Source: Thiocapsa roseilacustris (GTDB lineage Bacteria; Pseudomonadota; Gammaproteobacteria; Chromatiales; Chromatiaceae). From it: a DNA stretch of 64,000 bases. Where the stretch lies: positions 181,157 to 245,156 of the forward strand of contig NZ_JBBWVE010000003.1 in NCBI RefSeq assembly GCF_041903755.1. Reading direction: 5' to 3'. The translations under genes and the position numbers were made by a program. Numbering within the stretch: the first letter of the stretch is position 1; each line of letters opens with the position of its first letter. Below the pieces are notes generated by a model. The model had not been told where the DNA came from. It searched no databases and saw nothing but the letters and a program-made list of their open reading frames with translations. This document shows, in pieces, positions 46,784 to 56,072 of the stretch.

Positions 46784-49407
46784 GCTTGTACCCCTGTGAT
46801 TGGCTGGCTCAGCCTCAGTCCTGCGGCCTCGCGCTGGTCCTGGATGCGGTAGTAGATCAGCTTCACGACGTCGGTCACGACCATCCAGATCAGGACGTAG
46901 ACCCAGACGATGCCGATCAGACTCCAAGGCAGTTGCGGTACCAGGATCCCGTAGGCGCACATCAAGGCCGCGACCGCCTGGGTTGCGACGATCGCCACGA
47001 AGAGCGGTGCACTCGGGTAGGGCGGCACGAAGATCGAGCGCCGGGTCCGCACGACGAAGAGCAGCAAGTGACCGCCGGCCGCGAGCTGCAGGAACAACAT
47101 GGTCTGCAGGTGCTGATGATCGAGTGCGAAGCGGGCCATCAAGGCCGGATCGCTCATCCACTCCATGCCCGCCAGGACCAGGCCGAAGCTCTGCGCGATG
47201 GCGAGCAGGCCCATCAGCGAGGAGAACACCAGGATGCGCTGCATGTGCCAACGCACCGGCCGCGGCGAGGTCTCGACCTTGTCGTAGGCGATGGTCATGA
47301 TCGGGATGTCGTCCAGCAGGGCCAGAACGACGATCATGATGGCGGTCAGCGGCTGAAAGCCGAAGAAGACATAGGCCATGACGACGACGAACATGATGTC
47401 GAGCGTCATGGCGATCCGGTAGTAGACGTAGCTGCGGATGCGCTCGAAGATCTTGCGCGCCTCGATGATGGCATTGACGATGGTCGACAGACCCGGTGCC
47501 GTCAGTACGAGCGCGGCCGCACTGCGGGCCGCATCGGTGGCACCGCTCACGGCCACGCCGCAGTCGGCCTCCTTGAGGGCCGGAGCATCGTTGACCCCGT
47601 CGCCGGTCATCGCGACCAGATGCCCCAGCTCCTGGAGACTCTTGACGATCTCGTACTTGTGCTGCGGGAAGACCCGCCCGAAGCCGTCGGCGCGCTCCAC
47701 CGCTCGGGCAGCGGACATGGGGATCCGATCGGGGTCCGTGCCCTCCTTGAACACGTCGCTCGCCACCAGCAGGTGCCCGCCCATGCCGAGCTGCTTGGCG
47801 ATCTCGCTGCCGATGGCGACATCGTCTCCTGTCACCATCTTCACGGCGAGTCCGAGCTTCTCGGTCTCGGCGATCGTCGACTTCGCATCCGGCCGCGGCG
47901 GGTCCATCAGCGACAGTAGGCCCACCAAGACCCAGGTCGTGCCGTCGTCTCCGGACTGGGCGACACCGAGCGCCCGGTAGCCGCGGCCCGCCAGCGCGTT
48001 GACCTCCCCGTCGTACTTCCCGCGGGTCACCGGATCGAGCTTGCAGAGCTCGGCGATGGCCTGCGGGGCGCCCTTGGCATACTGAAAGGTGCGGCCTTGC
48101 GCGTCGGTGACGGTGGCGACCGTCTTCTTGTTAACCGGATCGAAGGGGACGAATTTGGTCCGGGTGACGGTATCCAGCGACTTGGGGTCGGCCAGCGCCT
48201 GCAAAACCGCCTGGTCGATCGCATCCTCGCTGCCTGTCTGGCTCGCAAGCGCGGCGGCGAAGACCACATCCTGCGCCTGGGCGCTCCCATAGGGGATCGG
48301 GGTATCCAGCTTGAGCTGGTTCAGCGTCAGGGTGCCGGTCTTGTCGCTGCACAGGACGTCGACGCCCGCCAATTCCTCGATCGCCGAGAGCCGCGAGACG
48401 ATCGCCTTCTCCTTCGATAACGCCAAGGCACCCAGGGCCATGGTCACGGACATCACCGCAGGCATGGCCACCGGCACCGAGGCGATCAGGAGCACCAAGA
48501 CGAACTGGGCGATTGCGCCGATCGTGTCCCAACCCCAGACGTCTGCGACCACGACGTCCCGGTACACCTGGAAGCCGACCAGCACGACGGCCAAGGCGGC
48601 GGCCAGCAGGATCAGGAAGTCGCCGATCTGGAGCACCGCCTGCTCGGAATGGGATTTGGAGCCGGCTGACGCGACCAGCTTGGCCGTGCGCCCGAAGAAG
48701 GTCTGGTTGCCGGTGGCCGTCACGGCGGCCGTCATCGTGCCCTGTTTGGCGATGCTTCCCGAATAGGCGCTGTCGCCCACACGCTTGGAGACCGGCAAGG
48801 ACTCGCCCGTGAGGGCGGACTGATCCACGCTCAGATATTCGCCCTCGATCAGCAGACAGTCGGCCGGCACGATCTCGCCGGCGGCAACCATGACGACATC
48901 ACCGGGCACCAGATCGGCCGCATCCACCGAGAGCCATTGACCGCCGCGCAGCGCCCGAGCCTTGAGTGCCAACCCCTTTTTCAGAGCGGCTAAGGCGTTG
49001 GCCGCCTTGTTGTCCTGCCAGAAGCCGACCGCGGCGTTGTACAGCAAGAGCCCGGTCACGACGGCGAAGTCCGGCCAGTCCCGGCGCACGAGCGAGATCA
49101 ACGCGGCCGCCTCGATCATCCAGGGGATTGGTCCCCAGAAGTATCCGAGCAGCTTGCTCCAGCGGTTCTCCTCCCGGGCGATGATGGCGTTCGGCCCGAC
49201 CTTCTCCAGCCGGCCTTTGGCCTCGTCGGGACTCAAACCTTTCGGCGAGGTCGCCAATTTGCCGAGCTCGGCTGCGATGGCGGCCGGGCCCAGGGTGGTC
49301 GGGGCCGCCGTGCCGGCCGGCGCGCCGCTTGTCGCCGTGAGGGTTGATGCGGGGTTGTCGGGTGTATCGAGCGCAGCAGGTGGTTCAACGGCAGGGAGTG
49401 TGGTCAT
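46780..49407 (-). CDS. Plasma-membrane type H+-translocating P-type ATPase
   Basis: The 875-residue P3A-type pump starts at ATG 49407 (GGAG upstream). Cation-ATPase N-domain (about 45-110), helices, actuator loop with TGES (SALTGESLPVSK), the phosphorylation motif CSDKTGTLT (about 350), and the hinge MVTGDDVAIGSEIA / GDGVNDAPALKEAD follow the fungal/plant and archaeal proton pump family. No N-terminal heavy-metal domains or CPC motif. The C-terminal helices end near VYVLIWMVVTDVVKLIYY. It pumps protons outward at the expense of ATP. First gene of a two-gene operon with ppk2. Confidence 0.93.
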   Translation of the reverse strand: MTTLPAVEPPAALDTPDNPASTLTATSGAPAGTAAPTTLGPAAIAAELGKLATSPKGLSPDEAKGRLEKVGPNAIIAREENRWSKLLGYFWGPIPWMIEAAALISLVRRDWPDFAVVTGLLLYNAAVGFWQDNKAANALAALKKGLALKARALRGGQWLSVDAADLVPGDVVMVAAGEIVPADCLLIEGEYLSVDQSALTGESLPVSKRVGDSAYSGSIAKQGTMTAAVTATGNQTFFGRTAKLVASAGSKSHSEQAVLQIGDFLILLAAALAVVLVGFQVYRDVVVADVWGWDTIGAIAQFVLVLLIASVPVAMPAVMSVTMALGALALSKEKAIVSRLSAIEELAGVDVLCSDKTGTLTLNQLKLDTPIPYGSAQAQDVVFAAALASQTGSEDAIDQAVLQALADPKSLDTVTRTKFVPFDPVNKKTVATVTDAQGRTFQYAKGAPQAIAELCKLDPVTRGKYDGEVNALAGRGYRALGVAQSGDDGTTWVLVGLLSLMDPPRPDAKSTIAETEKLGLAVKMVTGDDVAIGSEIAKQLGMGGHLLVASDVFKEGTDPDRIPMSAARAVERADGFGRVFPQHKYEIVKSLQELGHLVAMTGDGVNDAPALKEADCGVAVSGATDAARSAAALVLTAPGLSTIVNAIIEARKIFERIRSYVYYRIAMTLDIMFVVVMAYVFFGFQPLTAIMIVVLALLDDIPIMTIAYDKVETSPRPVRWHMQRILVFSSLMGLLAIAQSFGLVLAGMEWMSDPALMARFALDHQHLQTMLFLQLAAGGHLLLFVVRTRRSIFVPPYPSAPLFVAIVATQAVAALMCAYGILVPQLPWSLIGIVWVYVLIWMVVTDVVKLIYYRIQDQREAAGLRLSQPITGVQA

Positions 49408-49590
49408 GATGTCTCCGAAAAGCTGCGGGTCGGGACCGCGTTCCTTGTCCGGCTGCCGCCTTTGGCCAAGGCGGCCCCGACGGTCCGCATTGCCAAGCCC
49501 CTCGGCAGTTTTCGTTATCCAGGTCCGGGACCATCTGCGTCTGATGATAGACCCTGTGACGGATCTTGATAGCCTCGGGGATCGATCGTC
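49408..49590. other. Leader of the ATPase-ppk2 operon
   Basis: No gene; the operon promoter is expected here. Confidence 0.3.
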
Positions 49591-49678
49591 CTAAACCGCA
49601 CCCGGTGCGGTATGCCTCATTCGTTGGAGTGGATCGGCCGCGCCGGCTCCGATGACTGTCGGAGCTGGCGCGGTTTAG
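49591..49678. repeat. Family 1 element, copy 9
   Basis: 88 bp, CTAAACCGCA to GCGCGGTTTAG, with an inner hairpin (gccggctccgat/gtcggagctggc). It is about 84% identical by my count to the copy at 16042, 33 kb away. It lies 63 bp past the stop of the 49742 gene. Confidence 0.9.
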
Positions 49679-49741
49679 GAGCCGGCACGATCGCCCGTTG
49701 CCGGAGGTGCGGAGCTGATCTCGACCGCGACGACGATCGCT

Positions 49742-52735
49742 TCACAGACTGTCGTCCAGGAAAGGGTTCTGCGTCGATGTGGGTCGTTGGCGTCCACTCG
49801 GGGGCGTCTTGTTCGCAGGCCCGGCCGTGTCATGACTGAACGGCGCCCTGTCGTGTGTCGCGGCGGTCGAAGAGGGTTCGGTACCGGGGTGATCCTCGGC
49901 ATCGGTCTGCGCCGCGTCGAGATCCCGTAGCCGCGTCTTGCCGGGTCTGTAGGCGGCAAAACGGGCAGGTGCATCGAGGATATCGAAATGCCTTCGCCCG
50001 TTCTGCAGCTCCATAGTGCCGGTGAGATTGTGCCATCGCAGGAGCAACATGCCCTCGCGGGCGGTCGGGGCGGAACGCCCCTTGGCGTGGATGCCGAGCT
50101 CGGGCGCGCCGAGCATGGCGTCTTCGATGACCGCGGTGTCGGCGTCTACGGCCAGCCGCACATGACCGGCCAGATTCTCCAGCGTGAGGAGGTTATCGAT
50201 CCAGTCGTGTTTACCGCGCACGCCGTCGAGCAGCTCGACGAAGGGCCGGGTGTCCTTGACGGTGACATAGGCTTGCATGTCCAGATGCATCGGCTTGTGC
50301 CAGCGGACCTGCGTCTCGTCGAGCTGGAGCCGGGCATTCCAATCATTCGGTGCCGAGGCCGAGTCGCCCGCTCCTGCCACCCGAAAACCCTCGAGCAAGA
50401 CCGACGAGCCGGTGATGTCGAAGCGCAGATCCTTCGCGGAGCCATCGCGGACCAGGAGCTCGAGCTTCAGATCTCCGGACAACTCCTGCCGGTCCAATTT
50501 CACGCGAATGTCCTCTCCCGCCAGAAGCAGCTGTCCCACGGCGCGATCCGGCTTCAGGCTCAGATCGCCCACCAGGGTCGCTTCGCCCGAGACCAGCGAC
50601 AGGGGTGTGTTCGGAGGGAGATAGGCGTTGTAGCTGCTCATGTTCCGAACGCGCGCTGAATGCAGCTTCAGGTTGATGTCCGCCGAGGCACCGCCATGCG
50701 CATTGGCGTCGGTCATCAGGATCTCGGCGTCCAGGCGCACCTCGCCGATGCTTGGCTCGGGCTCGTCGCGCCGGTGCAAGCGCGCATCGTCCAGCGCAAC
50801 GTTCAGGCGAAACCGAGATCGCTCGCCACCCTGCTCCATGCGCAGGTGGGCCGTCCCCATGCCATCCACCCGATGTTCCAGGATGCCGAGTGAGAGCGGC
50901 TCGCGGGGCATCGCCAGGGTCGTGCCCTTGTCGGCCCGGCCGTTGGTTAGGACGATCTCGGTGTCGAGCTCGCCGGCGCCGGCCAGGCTCAGGCCCAGCG
51001 GGCGCTCCAGCAGCTCGGCGATCCAATCCAGCCGAGAGACGCTCAAGACCGCAGAGACGCGACCGTCGGCCCCGGCCAGCACGGCCCCGAAGCCCTCGTC
51101 CTGCAGCGTTTCAGCGATTGCCGGGATGGGGCCGGCATCGGCATGACCGGCGGACACGGGCAGGCCCAAGGCGCTCTCCGAGATTTTGAGATGCGCCCGC
51201 CAAGGCTCGGAGGAGGTGTGCCGCTCCGACGCCTGTCGCTTTTTTGCGTCGCCGTGTGTGACGGCAAGCCGTGCATCCTCGATGCGCAGCTCGGTGCCGT
51301 CCAGGCGGAGGTTGGCTGTCGAGCTGTCATCGATCCGCGCCCGCAGGCGGAGCAGCAGGTCGGCGGTGGCGTGATAGTCGCGATAGCGCAGATCCGCGTC
51401 GTCGGAGGCAAGGTCCAGCTTAAGCGCCAGGCGGTCCGCCGAGACCTCCAAAGCGCCGGCCACGGTGCCGGTGCCGCCCAGCAAGTCCAGATCCCACTTC
51501 TCCGGGAACAGGCGGCTGTAGACGGCGAGATCCGGCACCTGCATGGAGGGAATATCCAACTTGAATCCTAACTCGACTTCGGAGGCCAGCTCCTCGACCT
51601 GCTCCGCGGTGGATGTGGTGGTCGGATCGACCTCGGCGGCATGGAGCTGTGCGGTAAGTCCGCGACCCGTGAACAGCACCTGCGGACGCTTCGATCCGGC
51701 GGAATCGTCCGGCTCCAGCTCGGCCCGGACCTGCTCGAAGCGCACCAGCAGGTCGGCCTGCGCCTCGTCTTGCGGATCCACCTTCAGCTCGATCGTGCCG
51801 TCGCCGCTGAAGTCGTAGCGTCCGAGATCCATCGCCAGCTCATGCGCCTCGACCACCAGATCGGTCCCGCCCAACATCTCGCCGGCCGACAGTGCGAGCC
51901 GGCCGCGCAGGCGCCCGCGGCCGCTCAACCTGATCTCGTCGAAAACCGGCATCAGCAGGGCCAGGAAATCCAGGCTTTGCACCGGTAGATCGATGCGGGC
52001 ATCCAGCTCCGGCACGCGCATCATTTCGAGCCCCTTCGTCTCGGATACGATGAACGGCGGGATGTCGATCGTTCCCGCGATGGCCGCGGCGTCGGTCACC
52101 GCCTGACTCGGTCCGACCGTCAATGATGTCAGTGCAAGGTCAAGCGCACCGCCCGCCAAGGCCAGCCGACCGGTGGCGGTCTCCATGCGAAAGCTGCCGC
52201 GGACCGCGCCGGGTGTGCTGCCGCGGACATGGGACACCCAGAAGCTGTGCTCGCCCCGGACCTGGATGTCGTCGATCTGGAGCACCAGTGTTCCGCTCGT
52301 GTCTTCCGGCGCCGCCTCCGAGGCTGCATCGGGATCGCGGTCTCGAATTACGGGAAAGAATTCGGCGATGGCGTCTCGGGAGCCGTCGGCGGGAGGGCGC
52401 GGCCGCAGGCGCAGGTCGATGTCCTCCAGATTCAGGTCGTGTATCCGGATCTCTCCCTTCAGCAGCGGCAGCAGCGACACCGACGCCGCCGCGCGCCGCG
52501 CATCGACCTGCCATTGCTCGGTGGGCGTTTGACCATCGGCGACGACGCCGTCCAGCTCGATGCGCAGCGGATAGAGGCTCCACGCGCGCTGCCAGGTGAT
52601 CCTGAAGTGCTCCGGCTGAAGCGCGTCGAGAAAGGCGCGCGTCGCCGGCAGGGTCAGCATGATGTTGATGCAAACCAGGTAGAGTGCCGCCAAGATCAGC
52701 AGCGAGCCGATCGATCGGGATAGGAGCTTCTTCAT
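49742..52735 (-). CDS. Large AsmA/TamB-like inner-membrane anchored protein
   Basis: The 997-residue protein begins MKKLLSRSIGSLLILAALYLVCINIML, an uncleaved membrane anchor. Long amphipathic beta repeats follow (LRLDGTELRIEDARL, LNVALDDARLHRR, ITGSSVLLEGFRVAG). This is the AsmA-like architecture of proteins such as YhdP, TamB and YdbH, which bridge the periplasm and move phospholipids to the outer membrane. The last 90 residues are hydrophilic and disordered (TEPSSTAATHDRAPFSHDTAG). It is oversized relative to AsmA (617). I start at the ATG about 52735, where the anchor begins; the frame is open to 52870. The exact family is uncertain. Confidence 0.7.
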   Translation of the reverse strand: MKKLLSRSIGSLLILAALYLVCINIMLTLPATRAFLDALQPEHFRITWQRAWSLYPLRIELDGVVADGQTPTEQWQVDARRAAASVSLLPLLKGEIRIHDLNLEDIDLRLRPRPPADGSRDAIAEFFPVIRDRDPDAASEAAPEDTSGTLVLQIDDIQVRGEHSFWVSHVRGSTPGAVRGSFRMETATGRLALAGGALDLALTSLTVGPSQAVTDAAAIAGTIDIPPFIVSETKGLEMMRVPELDARIDLPVQSLDFLALLMPVFDEIRLSGRGRLRGRLALSAGEMLGGTDLVVEAHELAMDLGRYDFSGDGTIELKVDPQDEAQADLLVRFEQVRAELEPDDSAGSKRPQVLFTGRGLTAQLHAAEVDPTTTSTAEQVEELASEVELGFKLDIPSMQVPDLAVYSRLFPEKWDLDLLGGTGTVAGALEVSADRLALKLDLASDDADLRYRDYHATADLLLRLRARIDDSSTANLRLDGTELRIEDARLAVTHGDAKKRQASERHTSSEPWRAHLKISESALGLPVSAGHADAGPIPAIAETLQDEGFGAVLAGADGRVSAVLSVSRLDWIAELLERPLGLSLAGAGELDTEIVLTNGRADKGTTLAMPREPLSLGILEHRVDGMGTAHLRMEQGGERSRFRLNVALDDARLHRRDEPEPSIGEVRLDAEILMTDANAHGGASADINLKLHSARVRNMSSYNAYLPPNTPLSLVSGEATLVGDLSLKPDRAVGQLLLAGEDIRVKLDRQELSGDLKLELLVRDGSAKDLRFDITGSSVLLEGFRVAGAGDSASAPNDWNARLQLDETQVRWHKPMHLDMQAYVTVKDTRPFVELLDGVRGKHDWIDNLLTLENLAGHVRLAVDADTAVIEDAMLGAPELGIHAKGRSAPTAREGMLLLRWHNLTGTMELQNGRRHFDILDAPARFAAYRPGKTRLRDLDAAQTDAEDHPGTEPSSTAATHDRAPFSHDTAGPANKTPPSGRQRPTSTQNPFLDDSL

Positions 52736-52868
52736 CACCACCTCAGGATCGTCCATTTGACGCCGATCGCAATACCTTGACCAGGGAGCGTGTCGACTCG
52801 AAGCAGACCGTCGCAAACCTTGATGTCGATACCCTACACCCGATACCGATCCGGAGGAGACCCCGTCC

Positions 52869-53216
52869 ATGTGCGGACGCTACGCCCAATACAGTTCGGC
52901 CGATGCCATCGCCGACCTTTTCGGCGCCGCCATCGAGATCGAAGGTCTCGCCCCGCGCTACAACGCGGCCCCGATGCAATGGCTGCCGGTGATCCTGGCG
53001 CCCGATGTCGTGGACGTCTGGCTCGATCGCACGAGCGATCCGGCTCGGCTCTCGGAGCTTTTGATGCCCTTTCCGGAGGAACGGCTTGCGATGCACCCGG
53101 TCTCGCGAGCGGTCGGCAATGTCCGCAACGAGGGGCAGGAACTGATTGCGGAAGTGAGTGACCCGTCCCCGGCGCATCGCGAGGGCGATGATCCGTCGGG
53201 GCGGGCACGGGTATGA
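52869..53216 (+). pseudogene. SRAP (YedK/HMCES) gene with a large internal deletion
   Basis: The start MCGRYAQYSSADAIADLFG retains the catalytic Cys2, and PRYNAAPMQWLPVI retains the substrate-facing Asn. The sequence then jumps to the C-terminal part VVDVWLDRTSDPARLSELLMPFPEERLAMHPVSRAVGNVRNEG. The total is 115 codons against about 220-240 normally. The missing middle contains the Glu-His residues needed to bind and resolve abasic-site cross-links. The frame stays open across the junction, so a short protein could be made, but normal activity is unlikely. ATGA overlap with the next gene. Confidence 0.75.
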
Positions 53217-53737
53217 ACGACGGGGTTCGACGGACCCTGACCGTCCTCGTCGCGGTCGGGATCATGATCGGGTTTATGGTGCTGTCTTGGTCTTGGATGG
53301 CGCCGGCGATTGCGGTGGACGGGGAGACACGGTTTTTTCTCTGGGAGGAGGGCTCGGGGACCGCTCTGCAAGTCAAGCTGGCCTTTTTCGGGGCAATTCT
53401 TGTCGCCGCGCCGATCTATCTGCTGCTCTTACGACTGCCCTGGCTGAGGACGCCATCGGTCTCGGACGCGGCATCGCCGGCGCTCAGGATCCCCCCATTC
53501 TTGTGGCTCGGCATCGGCCTGGTGATGACGGTGGCCGTGATCCAGCTACCCTTGCCGGGCTTGCCTGATCCCGGCGGCGGGCGCACCGATGCCCCACCGC
53601 TCGATTGGGTTCGGCTGTTTCTGCTGACGGTGCTGTTGCCGACCTGGGTAGCCGTTGTTCTCTTTGCCGTGGCGGTCGGGCCGAGAGCCGCTCCCGCTGC
53701 GACGGGGGTACGATTGCCATGCCGACACCCGCTCTAG
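53213..53737 (+). CDS. Hypothetical inner-membrane protein
   Basis: The 174-residue protein has about four hydrophobic segments (TLTVLVAVGIMIGFMVLSW; VKLAFFGAILVAAPIYLLLL; FLWLGIGLVMTVAVIQL; LFLLTVLLPTWVAVVLFAVAV). I recognise no family. The start overlaps the stop of the SRAP remnant and the end overlaps the next open frame by 19 bp. The C-terminal tail after PRAAPAATG may be out of its original context. Confidence 0.5.
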   Translation: MNDGVRRTLTVLVAVGIMIGFMVLSWSWMAPAIAVDGETRFFLWEEGSGTALQVKLAFFGAILVAAPIYLLLLRLPWLRTPSVSDAASPALRIPPFLWLGIGLVMTVAVIQLPLPGLPDPGGGRTDAPPLDWVRLFLLTVLLPTWVAVVLFAVAVGPRAAPAATGVRLPCRHPL

Positions 53738-54180
53738 TCGTGTACTTGTGCCTGACGTTGGGGTTCTTCCATTTCTTCTGGGGCGGCACATTGCGCATCG
53801 CCCCGATTGTCCATCGCGATGAGGTCACGGTGCTGACCATCGAAACGATCGGCAAGCCTTATAAGGCTGGCATCGTCCACTGGATGTTCGCCGAGGTCAG
53901 CCCCTGGCAGGGTGTCGACGCGACGCAGCGCCTACAGATCCTCGATCGTGATTGGATGGATCGGCTCGAGATCGGCCAGACTATCGAGCTGGGTTGGGCG
54001 AGCGTCTGGAAGGTGCGTGTTATCAAGACCATCGAGGCCGTGGATCGCTACCTGGGCGCGCCGGCGATGCAGGTTGCCCATCGCAGCCATGTCGTCAAGA
54101 TGCTGGATGCCGATGCACTGGCGGCCCTGGTGGCGGAGGAGGATCCGGCGCTGATCGTTCCCGATGCAGATCGACGGTGA
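53719..54180 (+). CDS. Chimeric ORF: unknown protein fused to a PurT fragment
   Basis: The frame opens at ATG 53719 with a G-rich site upstream. The first ~105 residues (signal-anchor-like MPTPALVVYLCLTLGFFHFF, then a beta-rich part ending GWASVWKVRVIK) have no assignment. From about 54037 the same frame reads AVDRYLGAPAMQVAHRSHVVKMLDADAL, which belongs to the N-terminal domain of PurT (about residues 40-80 of that enzyme). The frame ends at 54180. The junction looks like a deletion that fused an unrelated gene to purT. Whether a stable product exists is unknown. Confidence 0.5.
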   Translation: MPTPALVVYLCLTLGFFHFFWGGTLRIAPIVHRDEVTVLTIETIGKPYKAGIVHWMFAEVSPWQGVDATQRLQILDRDWMDRLEIGQTIELGWASVWKVRVIKTIEAVDRYLGAPAMQVAHRSHVVKMLDADALAALVAEEDPALIVPDADRR

Positions 54181-54680
54181 CTACCGCGAATCCTGGCAGC
54201 CGCACCCGATGTCGGCATGTGCGCTGGCCCGTGCGCAGGAGATCGCTGGCGCGGTGACCGATGCGCTGGGCGGCACGGGTATCTTCGGCGTGGAGCTGTT
54301 CGTGCGCGACGATCAAGTCTGGTTCAGCGAGGTCTCGCCGCGTCCGCACGACACCGGGTTGGTGACGCTGATCTCGCAGGATCTCTCGGAGCTCACGCGG
54401 CATGTGCGGGCCATCCTGGGTCTGCCGGTGCCGCACATCAGACAGCTCGGCCCTTCGGCATCGGTGGCGCTGTTGGCGGAGGGTCGCTCGCGGGGATCTG
54501 AGCTTCGGCGGTCTTGATCGCGCACTCGCGGAGCCGGATACGTCCTTGCGCCTGTTCGGGAAACCGGAGGTCGACGGCAAGCGCCGCGTGGGTGTCGCGC
54601 TGGCGCGCGGGGAGACGCTGGACGAGGCTCGGGAGAAGGCCAGGCGTGTTGTGGAGGCGGTCGAGATCGAGCTGGCTTGA
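54037..54680 (+). pseudogene. purT: Remnant of formate-dependent GAR transformylase PurT
   Basis: Three pieces of PurT lie in order. Piece one is AVDRYLGAPAMQVAHRSHVVKML...LIVPDAD (54037-54168). Piece two, in another frame from about 54164, is MQIDGDYRESWQPHPMS...FVRDDQVWFSEVSPRPHDTGLVTLISQDLSE. Piece three, shifted again after about 54490, is LSFGGLDRALAEPDTSLRLFGKPEVDGKRRVGVALARGE and runs to the stop at 54680. The N-terminal 40 residues and about 170 residues of the ATP-grasp core are missing. The gene cannot encode an active enzyme. Confidence 0.8.
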
Positions 54681-54697
54681 GAAGGTCGGGTGTAGGG

Positions 54698-54749
54698 TGC
54701 CGGAACGCCATCCTCGGTCGCGGTGACGACCGAGGATGGCGTTCCGGCA
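54698..54749. terminator. Long perfect hairpin downstream of fbp and the purT remnant
   Basis: A 23-bp perfect inverted repeat (54698-54720 with 54727-54749) with a 6-nt loop lies 9 bp past the fbp stop. It sits between convergent units and can act in both directions, although no long T-run follows. Confidence 0.7.
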
Positions 54750-54758
54750 GACCGGCGC

Positions 54759-55772
54759 TTATCCCTGGTTGTGATAACCCAGGATGCGCTCGACCTCGTT
54801 CTTCGAGCCGAGGATGACCGGCACCCGTTGGTGCAGCGCCTCGGGTTGCAGATCCATGATGCGTCCGGTACCCGTGATGGAGCCGCCGCCGGCCTGCTCG
54901 ATAATGAAGGACATGGGGTTGGCCTCGTAGAGCAGACGCAACTTGCCGCCGAGCCCCTTGGACTTCATCTTGCTGTCCATCGGGTACAGGAAGACGCCGC
55001 CGCGGGTAAGGATGCGATGCACCTCGGCGACCATGGAGGCGATCCAGCGCATGTTGAAGTCTTCGCCGCGCGGGCCTTCCTTGCCGTCCAGACATTCCTG
55101 AACATAACGCTGCACCGGGGGCTCCCAGAACCGCATGTTCGAGGCGTTGATGGCGAACTCGCGCGTGTCGGCCGGGATCGTCATATTCGGATGGGTGAGG
55201 ATGAACTCGCCGATGTTCTGATCCAGGGTAAAGCCGTTTACGCCCTTGCCGGTGGTCAGCACCATCATGGTCGACGGGCCGTAAAGCGCATAGCCGGCGG
55301 CGACCTGCTGGGTGCCGGCCTGGAGGAAATCGCGCTCGCTCGGCACGGCGTCGCCGCCCTGAATGCGCAGGATCGAGAAGATGGTGCCGACCGAGACGTT
55401 GACGTCGATGTTGGAGGAGCCGTCGAGCGGGTCGAAGGTCAACAGGTACTTGCCGCGCGGATACTTCGCCGGAATCGGGTAGATCTCATCCATCTCTTCG
55501 GACGCCATCGCGGCCAGATGGCCGGCCCATTCATTGGACTTGATGAAGACCTCGTTGGTGAGGATGTCGAGCTTCTTCTGGGTCTCGCCCTGGATGTTCT
55601 CGCTCTCGGCGCTCCCGAGCACGCCGACCAGCGCACCATGGTTCACCATGTTGCTGATAACCTTGCAGGCCGTGACGATATCGTTGAGCAGGGACGTGAA
55701 ATCGCCCGTGGCGCCGGCGACGTGGCGCTGCTCCTCGATGATGAACTGGGTGATGGTCGTGCCGTTGTGCAT
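54759..55772 (-). CDS. fbp: Fructose-1,6-bisphosphatase class I
   Basis: The 337-residue cytoplasmic enzyme hydrolyses fructose-1,6-bisphosphate in gluconeogenesis and the Calvin cycle. Metal and substrate motifs are visible: ASEEMDE (about residue 90), LTFDPLDGSSNIDVNVSVGTIF (about 110-130), YPMDSK (about 265) and KLRLLYEANPMSFIIEQAGG. The length is typical. AGAGGA precedes ATG 55772. No cbb genes are adjacent. Confidence 0.95.
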   Translation of the reverse strand: MHNGTTITQFIIEEQRHVAGATGDFTSLLNDIVTACKVISNMVNHGALVGVLGSAESENIQGETQKKLDILTNEVFIKSNEWAGHLAAMASEEMDEIYPIPAKYPRGKYLLTFDPLDGSSNIDVNVSVGTIFSILRIQGGDAVPSERDFLQAGTQQVAAGYALYGPSTMMVLTTGKGVNGFTLDQNIGEFILTHPNMTIPADTREFAINASNMRFWEPPVQRYVQECLDGKEGPRGEDFNMRWIASMVAEVHRILTRGGVFLYPMDSKMKSKGLGGKLRLLYEANPMSFIIEQAGGGSITGTGRIMDLQPEALHQRVPVILGSKNEVERILGYHNQG

Positions 55773-56072
55773 GGATGTCCTCTTGAGTTTCGGGCTCGTC
55801 GAGCGCTTTTAATCGATCGGCAGTATAGGGTTTTCCGTGCTTGCCATAAACCCGATGGCATGTTGTGGCGGCACGCTCATGTGTTCCCCTGCCTTGCGGT
55901 GTGAAACAGCGGTTCTGATCGGGCCTGTTCTGCAAACGCCGCGGGGGCGGGGGCGTCATGGGCCCAACCCGCTGCCGCTCGCCGATGGCCATCGCAGGGG
56001 CGCTACAACCAAAGCGAACCTGGTCGCGCTTGAGATCCCGGGCAGGGGTTGCGGAAAGATGGGTGCCGAACC
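55773..56072. other. Intergenic, about 300 bp
   Basis: This is upstream of fbp and downstream of the Uma2 gene. No gene or repeat was recognised. Confidence 0.4.
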
